NCBI GenBank assembly: GCA_041397525.1
Contig: JAWKWL010000001.1
Coordinates: 496,001 to 560,000, forward strand
DNA: 64,000 nt
From: BOKV01 sp041397525
GTDB taxonomy: Bacteria > Pseudomonadota > Alphaproteobacteria > Rhizobiales > Rhizobiaceae
Direction: 5' to 3'
Part shown: positions 47,336-57,023 of the stretch, piece after piece
Position numbering within the stretch: position 1 is the stretch's first letter
How the letters are laid out: the number at the start of each line of letters is the position of its first letter
Made by a program: the position numbers and the translations under genes
The notes under the pieces: model-generated
The model's database searches: none
Seen by the model: the letters and a program-made list of their open reading frames with translations, nothing else
What the model was told of the DNA's origin: nothing

Positions 47336-48655
47336 TCAAGCCGAGGCTGCGGCCTCAGCCATTGCCGCGCCCTCTTCTTCGCGCACGGTTGCCAGCAGCA
47401 AGGTTCCTGCGAACAGGAACCCGAGAATGACATAGATCGCAAGCCGCATCCCGGCCTGCTCAGCCGCGAGCGGCTCAAGGCCTTGCGCGAGGTAATGCGC
47501 GGCACCGTCTGCTGCCACCCATCCGAATACTGCCGGGCCGATCACCGAAGAGGAACGTCCAGCAACTGCGAACAGGCCAAAGAATTCGGCACTGCGCCCG
47601 GCAGGCGCAAGCTTGGCCACCATGGAGCGGCTGACTGATTGCAATCCGGCAATGGCAAAGCCCGCCAGCGATCCGATCGCGTAAAACAGTGACGGTACAC
47701 CCGAGGCAAGCTGCATCCAGATCACAGCCCCGACCATCACCGCCATGGACGCAATCAGCGAAGACTTGGCGGAAAAGCGATCACTCAGAATTCCAAACGC
47801 CCAGGCACCTGCAAAATTGGCAAGCTGGACCAGAATGATCAACACGATCAACTGCTCGCGCTGGAAGCCGTAGAGCACGGCCCCGATGATTGCTGCAAAG
47901 TTCAGCGCGATCATCACCCCGTCATTGTAGAGAATGAACGCAATCATGAACTTCACATATTCGCGGTGATGCCTGAGATCGCGAATTGTCTGCCAAAGAC
48001 GGGTGAAGCCGGAAGTAATGATGCTTTCGCCAGCCAGCAATGGTTTGGGTTTGGCGCGCTCTTCCACGAACAGGAACAGCGGCAGCGTCGCCAGGAGGAA
48101 ATAGACCGCGGTGATAATCATGGTCAGCCGGATAATGAAATTGCCACCGACCAGCACCACCAAAGGCAGCACGATCGCCAGGCAAAGAATGCCCCCTAGC
48201 GAGCCGATTGCCCAGCCGATGCCCGATATCCGCCCCAACTCCTTGCGGGAGGCAACCTCAGGCAACATCGCATCATAGTAGACCTGGGCGGCGCGATAGC
48301 CGATTTCCGCCAGGATGAAGAATGCCATCCCGCTCACGATGTCGCCCTTTGTGACAAAGAACAGCATCCCGGTGAAGAACACCGACATCAGCGTGAATAT
48401 CAGCAACATCCGCTTCTTGACTGCCAACCTGTCTGCAATCGCGCCAAGGACAGGTGAGATCACGGCGACCACTGCCATGGCAATGGCAACAGCCAGCCCC
48501 CACAGCCGCGAACCTTCCGCACCACCGACAACTCCCTCCTTGAAATAGGCCGAATAGATGGCAAGGATCACAACTGCCGCATAGGCGGAATTGCCGAAAT
48601 CATAGAGATACCAGGCATATCTGCGGCCCTTCTCAGTCCTGAAGAATTTGCCCAT
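47336..48655 (-). CDS. UMF1-family MFS transporter
   Basis: 439 aa, about 12 membrane spans. YAWYLYDFGNSAYAAVVIL at the N-terminus and SPVLGAIADRLAVKKRM are signatures of the UMF1 (Atg22-like) branch of the major facilitator superfamily. Substrate unknown; the eukaryotic relatives export amino acids. Ends 4 bp from the convergent carA. Confidence 0.9.
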   Translation of the reverse strand: MGKFFRTEKGRRYAWYLYDFGNSAYAAVVILAIYSAYFKEGVVGGAEGSRLWGLAVAIAMAVVAVISPVLGAIADRLAVKKRMLLIFTLMSVFFTGMLFFVTKGDIVSGMAFFILAEIGYRAAQVYYDAMLPEVASRKELGRISGIGWAIGSLGGILCLAIVLPLVVLVGGNFIIRLTMIITAVYFLLATLPLFLFVEERAKPKPLLAGESIITSGFTRLWQTIRDLRHHREYVKFMIAFILYNDGVMIALNFAAIIGAVLYGFQREQLIVLIILVQLANFAGAWAFGILSDRFSAKSSLIASMAVMVGAVIWMQLASGVPSLFYAIGSLAGFAIAGLQSVSRSMVAKLAPAGRSAEFFGLFAVAGRSSSVIGPAVFGWVAADGAAHYLAQGLEPLAAEQAGMRLAIYVILGFLFAGTLLLATVREEEGAAMAEAAASA

Positions 48656-48699
48656 CCAGCTCCTCCTGCATCGTCTTGCCCGGCTCTTGTCTACCCGCC

Positions 48700-49485
48700 T
48701 TACATACCCCTCATGTCAGGCGCATCAAAGGGAAACTCCGCGACTTCCTCGCCCGCCCGGCGCAAGGCCGGATCATCCGAATACACGCCACGCTTTTCCC
48801 GCGGGATCAGGGCAGCGATTGCCTGCATTATTTCATCGGTGATTGCATCAATTTCTCCGCGCCTGCCATGCGCGACACCTGCAGCGCTGAATGGTCCGAT
48901 CGGCTCACCGATGCGGATTGTAAGCCTTGGCCGCCATTCCTTGAACAGCCCCGGAAATCCGTCGATCCCAACAGGGACAACCGGCACACCGGATTCGACC
49001 GCAAGAAAGGCGGCACCCGGCCGACCGGGCCGCAACACCTGTGCCCAGACGCCCCCCTCGGGAAACAGCGCCACGACGCCATCCTGCGCCAGAACATCAA
49101 GCGCCGAGCGCAGGGTTTTGCGTGAATAGCCGCCGCGAAATGCAGGGAAATAGCCCCAAAGGTGCGGCAGGAAGTGCACGATCTTCGGAGCAAACACGAA
49201 TCGGAAACCGCCTATGAACTCCACCTGGCGGCGTGAAGCCCACAATAGCGCTACAGGATCGGCAAAGTGAAAATGATTGGCAACCAGAATGAAAGGACCC
49301 GATGCAGGCAGGTTTTCCCTGCCCTCGATCTTGAGTCTCGACACCGCAAGAAACGCAACACCGGCAAGCCAGCGCAATATGAAGCGCATGACCCTGCGTC
49401 TTGGATAAGGAAGCCGGGGATGCGGGGAGTTTTCAACACCGTCGGGGATCAGCGCTCCATTGATGTCGATATTGTTGTTTTTCAA
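48700..49485 (-). CDS. PlsC-like 1-acylglycerol-3-phosphate acyltransferase
   Basis: 261 aa. The catalytic HX4D motif is NHFHFAD, the glycerophosphate-binding block FPEGGVW and the VPVVPVGI motif follow, as in LPLAT/PlsC enzymes that make phosphatidic acid or acylate related lipids. A membrane anchor lies at about 33-48. A TTG at 49485 with GGGA 8 bp upstream is the start used here; ATG 49389 would drop the first 32 residues. Which lipid is made is uncertain. Confidence 0.82.
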   Translation of the reverse strand: MKNNNIDINGALIPDGVENSPHPRLPYPRRRVMRFILRWLAGVAFLAVSRLKIEGRENLPASGPFILVANHFHFADPVALLWASRRQVEFIGGFRFVFAPKIVHFLPHLWGYFPAFRGGYSRKTLRSALDVLAQDGVVALFPEGGVWAQVLRPGRPGAAFLAVESGVPVVPVGIDGFPGLFKEWRPRLTIRIGEPIGPFSAAGVAHGRRGEIDAITDEIMQAIAALIPREKRGVYSDDPALRRAGEEVAEFPFDAPDMRGM

Positions 49486-49555
49486 TTCGTCATTCCCGCT
49501 TTCGCAGCCATGTTGGTCGAAAATGCCGCAAGGGGCAAGTTCGGCCTTCCCCGGC

Positions 49556-50224
49556 TCATCCGTCAGGGCCCGGTTTGACCGCCATCATGGCAAGTCCGTT
49601 TCGGGCCGGCGGTGCTGTCTTCTCTGCGCCATCCTCGCCATTGTCCTGCGCATGGGACGGCATGGCCTCGATAAATATCCCGTCAGGAATTTCATTGGCT
49701 GTAGCGTTGCCAACCCTTATTTTACCGCCGTCATTGCGGCGTAGGCGTCGGCTTGCCTTGCGGGTCAGCCAAATCGTCAGAAAACCAAGGACAAACCCCG
49801 CACCGCCCCATACTCCGCCACCGATTGTCAGTGGCACCGCTGGTTCGAATACCTGCCAGGCATCAGAAACGATCCGCCTGTCCGGGGACTGCATCACCAC
49901 CAGCGGCCTTGCCAGTGAAGGTGTGCGATCAATCTGGCCCAACTGCCTTTCAAGCGATCCGAAGCGGTCAATCACTTCGCCCATGCTGGTACCGCGATCC
50001 CTCACAAACGGCGCGTCATCAGATTTCATTTCGCTGAGAGCCTCTTCGCGGGTCATGGACGATCTGGAGGCATCTGCGTCAAAATCGGCGACAACCACGC
50101 GCAATTCCTCGACAGCACCACCCAGTCTCTGGCGGTATTGCTGTGCAAACTCCGGAGCCTGGCTGAACACAGCCAGGCCCGTGAGGGAGAACAGCAGCGT
50201 GAATATCCGTCCGAGAAACCGCAT
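49556..50224 (-). CDS. DUF2937 family membrane protein
   Basis: 222 aa. ATG at 50224 (a preceding GTG adds one residue). N-terminal hydrophobic segment 5-21 followed by SQAPEFAQQYRQRLGGAVEELR, the DUF2937 signature; second hydrophobic segment near 140-156 then a basic region (RKASRRLRRNDGG). The last 50 residues are polar and loosely composed. Inner-membrane protein with a mostly periplasmic middle. Function unknown. Confidence 0.78.
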   Translation of the reverse strand: MRFLGRIFTLLFSLTGLAVFSQAPEFAQQYRQRLGGAVEELRVVVADFDADASRSSMTREEALSEMKSDDAPFVRDRGTSMGEVIDRFGSLERQLGQIDRTPSLARPLVVMQSPDRRIVSDAWQVFEPAVPLTIGGGVWGGAGFVLGFLTIWLTRKASRRLRRNDGGKIRVGNATANEIPDGIFIEAMPSHAQDNGEDGAEKTAPPARNGLAMMAVKPGPDG

Positions 50225-50293
50225 CACTGTCGCCCGTTCCCTGATGGGGATTGCGTACTCAAACGCAATCCGCTGTGGCGGCGTCCACTACGA

Positions 50294-51250
50294 TCAAAGA
50301 TTGCTGGCGTTGAAAGTGTCGCAAGATTCGATGCGCCCCGATTCGAACCCGCGTCGGAACCAGTAATGGCGCTGCTCCGAAGTGCCATGATTGAAGGCGT
50401 CCGGCACGACATAACCTTGTGTGCGCTTCTGGATCGCATCATCGCCAATCTGCACGGCCGCATTCAGCGCCTCGTCAAGATCACCCGCTTCCAGCCAGCC
50501 TTCCTGCTGTACGTAATGGCCCCAGACACCGGCAAAGCAGTCGGCCTGCAATTCCACCTTCACCGACATCTGGTTGACTTCCAGCTTGCCCATCGACTGG
50601 CGCATCCGGTTGAACTCCGGCAATACGCCAATGATGTTCTGAACGTGATGGCCTACTTCATGCGCCAGCACATAGGCCTGCGCAAAGTCGCCCGGCGCAC
50701 CGAACTGTTGCGCCAGTTGCCTGTAGAAGGCGAGATCGAGATAGACCTTCTTGTCACCCGGGCAGTAGAATGGACCCGAGGCAGACGACGCCATGCCACA
50801 TGCAGAGCGAATGCCATCGGAGAATAGCACGAGTTCCGGCAGCGGATACTGTTTGCCATACTGCTTGAAAATGCCGGTCCAGATTTCTTCGGTCGAGCCG
50901 ACAATCGTCGAGACGAACTTTTTCATCTCGTCTTCACGACCATTCGTGCCGACTCGGGGGTCAATCTTCGGCGCAGAAGTGTTTGGCGTGATCGAGGGGC
51001 CGAGGCCTCCACCAAGACCGCCGCCAAGTCCGCCCAGAATGGTCAGCGGATTAATTCCCAGGAACCACAGCACAACGCCGATGATGATCAATGTACCGCA
51101 ACCCATGCCGCCGCTCTGGGCCTGTCTCGGACCGCCGACGGGGATGCGAAACGTGCCACCGCGCCCGCCTGGAAAGCCGCCCGGAAAACCGCTGCCTTCA
51201 TTGCGAACATCATGAATATTGGTACTTTCCCGTCTTCCACGCCACCGCAT
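50294..51250 (-). CDS. Neutral zinc metallopeptidase (YpfJ-like)
   Basis: 318 aa. ATG at 51250 with GGAGG 6 bp upstream. A Gly-rich N-terminus is followed by one membrane segment (about 55-70, GTLIIIGVVLWFLG), a GGLGGGLGGGLG linker, then the peptidase domain with zinc motif LAHEVGHHVQ and ELQADCFAGVW as third-ligand region. Conserved tail RHYWFRRGFESG. Membrane-anchored with a periplasmic domain; substrate unknown. Confidence 0.9.
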   Translation of the reverse strand: MRWRGRRESTNIHDVRNEGSGFPGGFPGGRGGTFRIPVGGPRQAQSGGMGCGTLIIIGVVLWFLGINPLTILGGLGGGLGGGLGPSITPNTSAPKIDPRVGTNGREDEMKKFVSTIVGSTEEIWTGIFKQYGKQYPLPELVLFSDGIRSACGMASSASGPFYCPGDKKVYLDLAFYRQLAQQFGAPGDFAQAYVLAHEVGHHVQNIIGVLPEFNRMRQSMGKLEVNQMSVKVELQADCFAGVWGHYVQQEGWLEAGDLDEALNAAVQIGDDAIQKRTQGYVVPDAFNHGTSEQRHYWFRRGFESGRIESCDTFNASNL

Positions 51251-51367
51251 GGCAGTCCTCCGCATTGTCGTGGCGATGCATGACCGCATCATTTCTGCGG
51301 TAACATAAACCGTGGAAGAGACAAAAGTGCAACGAAAAATGCGTTCGCGGGATTTCGCTGCTTCACA

Positions 51368-51865
51368 TCAGTTGCGCCTGACCCGCCAAATGGCAAAAAC
51401 GGATGCACTCAAGGCACATGCCAATACCAAACCCAGGATAGAGCCCGGAATACCCGCATGATGAACCAGGGGTTCGACAAACACCGAATGCATGATCCTG
51501 CCGGGGAGGAAGGTGAACAATCCCGCCAGGACAAGTGCTCCAAGATAGATACTCTGCATGGTTTTCCTGTGCGCACTGATCCGGTGATTGCGGGCTAACC
51601 ATATGGCCCTTGCAAGCATCAAAGGAGTTGAAACGGCAAGCAGATGGATCGGGCTCCAGTCGCCCCAAAACCTGATCTCATGAATGAAGAAGGCTGTTGC
51701 GCAGACAATGAACATCACAAACACCCATACACGGCCCAGCAGTCGGTGGGCAGGTCCGCCCTTGCGCCGGAACAGGATCAGTCCGCCAAGTATCAGGGCG
51801 GCAATGGCCGATATCGCATGGATCTGGATTGCCGGACTTGCATTGAAGAGGGGTTGCAGGTTCAT
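51368..51865 (-). CDS. DUF2306 membrane protein
   Basis: 165 aa with four membrane segments. The GGPAHRLLGRVWV and HRISAHRKTMQSIYLGALVLAG blocks are typical of the DUF2306 family. The ATG at 51865 has GGAG 7 bp upstream. Divergent by only 24-70 bp from a LytTR regulator, a pairing that suggests joint regulation. Function unknown. Confidence 0.85.
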   Translation of the reverse strand: MNLQPLFNASPAIQIHAISAIAALILGGLILFRRKGGPAHRLLGRVWVFVMFIVCATAFFIHEIRFWGDWSPIHLLAVSTPLMLARAIWLARNHRISAHRKTMQSIYLGALVLAGLFTFLPGRIMHSVFVEPLVHHAGIPGSILGLVLACALSASVFAIWRVRRN

Positions 51866-51888
51866 TACGCTACTCCAATTTGGGCTTG

Positions 51889-52773
51889 ATGGAACGGAAG
51901 GCCGCCGCCTTGCTTCCCCAGCTGAAGATGACGATGGAAAAGCGCAAATCCGGTTCCGTGAATGGCACCGACAAATTCGTGAAGACAGGCCCGTTGCAAC
52001 TCGCGCTTCGCGAAATGCACCATGTGTCGGGCAACGCACGCTTCTGGATCGGGATGGCTGCCGTGGTTGCCATTCTTGCTATTGGCGGACCTTTCGGCAC
52101 ACAGTCCGCATTTTCCCTGCCCGAGCGAAGCTTCTACTGGGCGGCCATTTCGCTTGGCACTTTCTTCACTGGCCTCCTCACGACACTGCTGACGGCACAG
52201 TTATGTGAAGCTCAAGGCATGTCACCAAAACTGGCCCCGTTCGCCGGAGCAGCCGCAGCCGGAATGCCAATCACCGCCATGGTCCGCGGCATCAATGTGT
52301 TTGTCGTCGGCATGGAACCGTCCTTCTTTTCCGATCTGGCAACCCTGTGGGCCTATTGCACCGCCATTACCGTTGCCGTGGTTCTTCTTTACGGGCTTCT
52401 GCGCATCCCGGCTCTGCCCTCCCGAGTTGCCGGCGGTGAAGTAGAAACAATTCAGATACCCCGCATCGCCGCACGCCTGACAAAACCGATCGGCCACGAC
52501 ATCATCGCACTCAAGGCGCAGGACCATTATGTCGAGATATTCACCACCCTTGGTTCGGAGCTGGTGCTGGTCCGCCTCGCGGATGCCGAATCGGAGCTCA
52601 ACCCGAATTCCGGTTTTCGGGTTCACCGCTCATGGTGGGTAGCAGAAAGGCATGTGCTCCGGATCGCCCGAAAGCAGGGCCGCATTACGCTCAATCTGAG
52701 CAATGGCATGGAAGTCCCGGTCAGCAGGAGCTTCCGCCATGCGGCCGAGCGGCTTGCGCTCCTGTCCACATGA
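51889..52773 (+). CDS. Membrane-anchored LytTR-family transcriptional regulator
   Basis: 294 aa. Four hydrophobic segments at about 50-160, then a C-terminal LytTR DNA-binding domain (about 190-290): IIALKAQDHYVEIFTT, VRLADAESEL, FRVHRSWWVA and NGMEVPVSRSFR. No receiver domain; membrane LytTR proteins of this type often control a neighbouring membrane gene. Start uncertain: ATGs at 51889, 51928 and 51934 are in frame, the last with GAAG 6 bp upstream. Probable target is the divergent DUF2306 gene. Confidence 0.85.
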   Translation: MERKAAALLPQLKMTMEKRKSGSVNGTDKFVKTGPLQLALREMHHVSGNARFWIGMAAVVAILAIGGPFGTQSAFSLPERSFYWAAISLGTFFTGLLTTLLTAQLCEAQGMSPKLAPFAGAAAAGMPITAMVRGINVFVVGMEPSFFSDLATLWAYCTAITVAVVLLYGLLRIPALPSRVAGGEVETIQIPRIAARLTKPIGHDIIALKAQDHYVEIFTTLGSELVLVRLADAESELNPNSGFRVHRSWWVAERHVLRIARKQGRITLNLSNGMEVPVSRSFRHAAERLALLST

Positions 52774-52984
52774 GAATGGCACCCGTAATTGCCGACAATC
52801 CGAAGCGCATCGCGGCTTGTGGATCAAACGCCGGCAATGGTGAAATTCCGGTTCCACGGGGTTCCCTACCCGGCGTTCCTCCCATATAAGGCGCTTCTAG
52901 CCTCAACAGGAAACCGCTTCATCCGGCAGGAAAACCCGCCGGGGTTTTCGCGCACGTGAAACGCAGACCGACCGGAAAGATGCC

Positions 52985-55900
52985 ATGCCAAAGCGCCAGG
53001 ATATCCACTCCATTCTCATCATTGGCGCAGGGCCGATTGTCATCGGCCAGGCTTGCGAATTCGACTACTCCGGAACACAGGCCTGCAAGGCGCTCAAGAA
53101 GGAAGGCTACCGCATCGTCCTGGTCAATTCCAATCCGGCGACCATCATGACCGACCCTGACCTTGCCGATGCGACCTATGTCGAGCCGGTCACCCCGGAA
53201 ATCGTGGCGAAGATCATCGAAAAGGAACGCACTGAGCGCCCTGATGAGAAAATGGTCCTTCTGCCGACCATGGGCGGCCAGACCGCGCTCAATACGGCCC
53301 TTTCACTGCGCCAGATGGGCGTCCTCGACAAATGGGATGTCGAGATGATCGGCGCTGACGCCGAGGCAATCGACAAGGCCGAGGACCGTGCTCTGTTCCG
53401 CGAAGCGATGGCGGCGATCGGCCTTGAAACCCCGAAATCCAAACTCGCCAACGCCACCGCAATCAAACAACAGGACCGTGCGCGCTATCGCGAGCAGGCT
53501 GATGCGATCATTGCTGCACATGCCGACAAGGCCGGACGCAAGGCTGCACTGGACGCATTCGAGCGCGAATGGGCTGCCGGCGAAAGCGACCGCAAGGAGA
53601 GGCACAAGGCGCATGCCATGGCCATTGCCTCCGACGCACTGGTCGATGTCGGCCTGCCAGCCATCATCCGGCCATCCTTCACGCTGGGCGGTACCGGCGG
53701 CGGCATCGCCTACAACAAGGCGGAGTTCTTCGAGATCGTCGAGGGCGGACTCGACGCGTCCCCGACCACGGAAGTCCTGATCGAGGAATCGGTGCTGGGC
53801 TGGAAGGAATATGAAATGGAAGTCGTGCGCGACCGCGCCGACAACTGCATCATCATCTGCTCCATCGAGAACATCGACCCGATGGGCGTTCACACCGGTG
53901 ATTCCATTACCGTCGCGCCAGCGCTTACGCTAACCGACAAGGAATACCAGATCATGCGCAACGCATCGATTGCGGTCCTGCGCGAGATCGGCGTTGAAAC
54001 CGGCGGTTCCAATGTGCAGTTCGCGGTCAACCCGGCCGACGGACGCCTAGTCGTCATCGAGATGAACCCGCGCGTTTCGCGTTCATCCGCCCTTGCATCG
54101 AAGGCGACTGGCTTTCCAATTGCCAAGGTCGCAGCGCTTCTGGCTGTCGGTTATACGCTGGACGAACTGGAGAACGATATTACCGGCGGCGCGACACCAG
54201 CCTCGTTCGAACCGACCATCGACTATGTCGTGACCAAGATCCCGCGTTTTGCCTTCGAGAAATTCCCCGGCGCTGACAGGGTTCTGACCACGTCGATGAA
54301 ATCTGTCGGCGAAGTCATGGCGATTGGCCGTACGTTCAAGGAGTCCATGCAGAAGGCGCTGCGCGGCCTCGAAACCGGGCTGACCGGCCTTGATGAAATC
54401 GAGATTCCCGGCCTTGGCGAAGGCGATGACCTCAATGCAATTCGCGCTGCCCTCGGCAAGCCAACGCCGGACCGGTTGCGCATGGTGGCGCAGGCCCTGC
54501 GCGAAGGCTGGAGTACGGAGCAGGTACACCAGAGCTGCAAGATCGATCCCTGGTTCCTGGAGCAGATCGCCGAAATCATCGCCATGGAAGCGCGTATCCG
54601 CGAGCATGGCCTGCCGCAGGACGCGCAAAACCTGCGCATGCTCAAGGCCATGGGCTTTTCTGACGCCCGTCTCGCCTCGCTCACGGGTGTTGACGCTTCG
54701 GCCATTGCCGAAATGCGCCAGACGCTCGACATTCATCCCGTCTACAAGCGCATCGACACATGTGCTGCCGAATTCGCCTCGCCAACGCCATACATGTACT
54801 CGACCTATGAAGTTCCGTTTGCAGGCAGCCTGCGCTCCGAAGCAGATGTGTCGAACCGCGACAAGGTGGTGATCCTGGGTGGCGGGCCCAACCGTATCGG
54901 CCAGGGCATCGAGTTTGACTATTGCTGTTGCCACGCTGCCTTTGCCTTGCAGGACGCCGGCTACGAAACCATCATGATCAACTGCAATCCCGAAACCGTC
55001 TCGACCGATTACGACACGTCTGACCGGTTGTATTTCGAGCCGCTGACCTCCGAAGATGTGCTGGAGATTCTTCGCGCAGAACAGGAAAAGGGCACATTGC
55101 GCGGCGTCATCGTGCAGTTCGGCGGCCAGACCCCGCTGAAACTCGCTGCAGCGCTGGAAGAAGCCGGCATTCCGATCCTCGGCACCTCGCCCGACGCCAT
55201 CGACCTTGCCGAGGACCGCGACCGCTTCCAGAAACTGCTGACCAAGGTCAAGCTCACCCAGCCGCGCAACGGCATTGCCTTTTCCGTCGAGCAGGCGCGA
55301 ATAATTGCCGGTGAACTCGGTTTCCCGCTGGTCGTACGCCCGTCATACGTTCTGGGCGGCCGCGCCATGCAGATCATCCGCAGCGAGGACGACCTGCAGA
55401 ACTACCTGCTCGGCACCGTGCCGGAACTGGTGCCAGAGGACATCAAGGCGCGCTATCCCAACGACAAGACCGGCCAGATCAACACGCTTCTGGGCAAGAA
55501 CCCGCTACTGTTCGACAGCTATCTGCCCAATGCCGTGGAGCTTGACGTCGATTGCCTTTGCGACGGCGAGACAGCATTCGTTGCGGGCATCATGGAACAT
55601 ATCGAGGAAGCCGGCATCCATTCGGGCGATTCCGCCTGCTCGCTGCCGGTCTATTCACTTTCGGATGAGACGCTCGACGAACTGGAGCGCCAGACCAAGC
55701 TGCTCGCCAGGGCACTCAATGTCGGCGGCCTGATGAATGTGCAATATGCCATCATGGACGGCACGATCTACATTCTCGAAGTCAATCCGCGCGCTTCGCG
55801 CACTGTGCCTTTCGTTGCCAAGACTGTTGGCATGCCGATTGCCAAGATTGCAGCGCGCATCATGGCAGGCGAAAAGCTGGAAGAGGCTGCTGCCCCATAT

Positions 55901-56491
55901 GGCGGCCTGCGCAACCCGCGCAAGGTCTCTCACATCGCCGTCAAGGAAGCCGTTTTCCCGTTTGCCCGCTTCCCCGGCGTCGACACGCTTCTGGGACCTG
56001 AAATGCGCTCGACGGGCGAAGTGATGGGCCTCGACACCGATTTCGCCATCGCATTCGCCAAGGCCCAGCTTGGTGCCGGTTCCGGCCTGCCGGCCAAGGG
56101 CACGGCCTTCGTCTCGGTGCGTGACGACGACAAGCCGCGCATTCTCACGGCCATGCAGACGCTGCATGAAAGCGGCTTCCGCATTATCGCAACGGGCGGA
56201 ACGCAGCGCTATCTTGCCGAGAACGGCGTACCGGCCGAGCGTATCAACAAGGTGCTGGAAGGTCGCCCACATATCGAGGATGCCATTCGCAACCGCGAGG
56301 TCCAGCTGGTCATCAACACCACCGAGGGCCAGAAGGCGCTGAGCGATTCAAAGTCGCTGCGCCGCGCGACGCTGATGCACAAGGTGCCCTATTTCACCAC
56401 CATTGCGGGCGCTTCTGCTGCGGCAAGGGCAGTGGCCGCGCTCAAGCGCGGTGAATTGCAGGTTCGCCCGCTGCAGGCCTATTTCGCCTGA
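52985..56491 (+). CDS. carB: Carbamoyl phosphate synthase large subunit
   Basis: 1168 aa; two homologous ATP-grasp halves (about 1-640 and 645-1010) and a C-terminal MGS-like allosteric domain (IATGGTQRYLAENG). LIIGAGPIVIGQACEFDYSG and VILGGGPNRIGQGIEFDYCC start the halves. The chain is about 95 residues longer than E. coli CarB: residues about 155-225 (KQQDRARYREQADAI and on) are a charged helical insertion before the PAIIRPSFTLGGTGGG loop, a pattern of alphaproteobacterial CarB. ATG at 52985 with GGAAAG upstream. A 211-bp gap before it may hold a promoter; none stands out. Confidence 0.97.
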   Translation: MPKRQDIHSILIIGAGPIVIGQACEFDYSGTQACKALKKEGYRIVLVNSNPATIMTDPDLADATYVEPVTPEIVAKIIEKERTERPDEKMVLLPTMGGQTALNTALSLRQMGVLDKWDVEMIGADAEAIDKAEDRALFREAMAAIGLETPKSKLANATAIKQQDRARYREQADAIIAAHADKAGRKAALDAFEREWAAGESDRKERHKAHAMAIASDALVDVGLPAIIRPSFTLGGTGGGIAYNKAEFFEIVEGGLDASPTTEVLIEESVLGWKEYEMEVVRDRADNCIIICSIENIDPMGVHTGDSITVAPALTLTDKEYQIMRNASIAVLREIGVETGGSNVQFAVNPADGRLVVIEMNPRVSRSSALASKATGFPIAKVAALLAVGYTLDELENDITGGATPASFEPTIDYVVTKIPRFAFEKFPGADRVLTTSMKSVGEVMAIGRTFKESMQKALRGLETGLTGLDEIEIPGLGEGDDLNAIRAALGKPTPDRLRMVAQALREGWSTEQVHQSCKIDPWFLEQIAEIIAMEARIREHGLPQDAQNLRMLKAMGFSDARLASLTGVDASAIAEMRQTLDIHPVYKRIDTCAAEFASPTPYMYSTYEVPFAGSLRSEADVSNRDKVVILGGGPNRIGQGIEFDYCCCHAAFALQDAGYETIMINCNPETVSTDYDTSDRLYFEPLTSEDVLEILRAEQEKGTLRGVIVQFGGQTPLKLAAALEEAGIPILGTSPDAIDLAEDRDRFQKLLTKVKLTQPRNGIAFSVEQARIIAGELGFPLVVRPSYVLGGRAMQIIRSEDDLQNYLLGTVPELVPEDIKARYPNDKTGQINTLLGKNPLLFDSYLPNAVELDVDCLCDGETAFVAGIMEHIEEAGIHSGDSACSLPVYSLSDETLDELERQTKLLARALNVGGLMNVQYAIMDGTIYILEVNPRASRTVPFVAKTVGMPIAKIAARIMAGEKLEEAAAPYGGLRNPRKVSHIAVKEAVFPFARFPGVDTLLGPEMRSTGEVMGLDTDFAIAFAKAQLGAGSGLPAKGTAFVSVRDDDKPRILTAMQTLHESGFRIIATGGTQRYLAENGVPAERINKVLEGRPHIEDAIRNREVQLVINTTEGQKALSDSKSLRRATLMHKVPYFTTIAGASAAARAVAALKRGELQVRPLQAYFA

Positions 56492-56542
56492 GCAGGTAAC
56501 GCCGGGCGACTGTCTTGCGGGGACCTTTGCCGTCTTCGCCAC

Positions 56543-56575
56543 TGCCTCCCCCCGAAAACAGAATGCGGGGAGGCA
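56543..56575 (+). terminator. Hairpin downstream of carB
   Basis: TGCCTCCCC (56543-56551) pairs with GGGGAGGCA (56567-56575) around a 15-nt loop, 52 bp after the carB stop. No T run. It marks the left edge of the AT-richer island. Confidence 0.5.
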
Positions 56576-56617
56576 CGCGACTGGCAAGCGCGAAAGCGCG
56601 CGGGCTCTAAGCTCCTG

Positions 56618-56812
56618 TTAGCGGAAATTGAAAAAATGGTGCCAGAACTCGCAAGTCTCAAATTCGGTTCCTGGATTGTCTTTTTTAAGCAATTCGAAAT
56701 CGGAACATAAATCCAGGAAGAGAATCGTCTTCAGGAGATTCAGAATAAAAAATATGACGATCAAAACAATGATCATTCTTACAAATCGATTCTGACTTCG
56801 CCACCATTTCAT
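56618..56812 (-). CDS. Small single-span membrane protein in AT-rich island
   Basis: 64 aa from ATG 56812 (a GTG at 56818 adds two residues). Basic N-terminus KWWRSQNRFVR, a strong hydrophobic helix at about 13-33, and an acidic, aromatic tail with two Cys and FWHHFFNFR at the end. AT-rich codons differ from carB next door. The ribosome site is weak. No family recognised. Confidence 0.45.
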   Translation of the reverse strand: MKWWRSQNRFVRMIIVLIVIFFILNLLKTILFLDLCSDFELLKKDNPGTEFETCEFWHHFFNFR

Positions 56813-57023
56813 ATTCACATCGTATCAAATAGTTTCAGAAAATAAACTGTCCTGGCTTGACCGGAGTCAATTTTTCCAAGAGTTTGTTTTGACCGTGGAA
56901 CCTCAGATCGATCACGGCTTCTAGTTCACGGGGGAAATAGCGGCATACTTGATCTGGCGAAAAGGCCGCAGTGGCGAAATGGATGATTGCCGTACACTGT
57001 TTAGCTAAGCAGGGAGAGGATAA

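Noticed and set aside
50330..50360. GATTCGAACCCGC string resembling a tRNA T-arm
   Set aside because: It lies inside the coding sequence of the zinc metallopeptidase (FESGRIES region) and no tRNA cloverleaf surrounds it.
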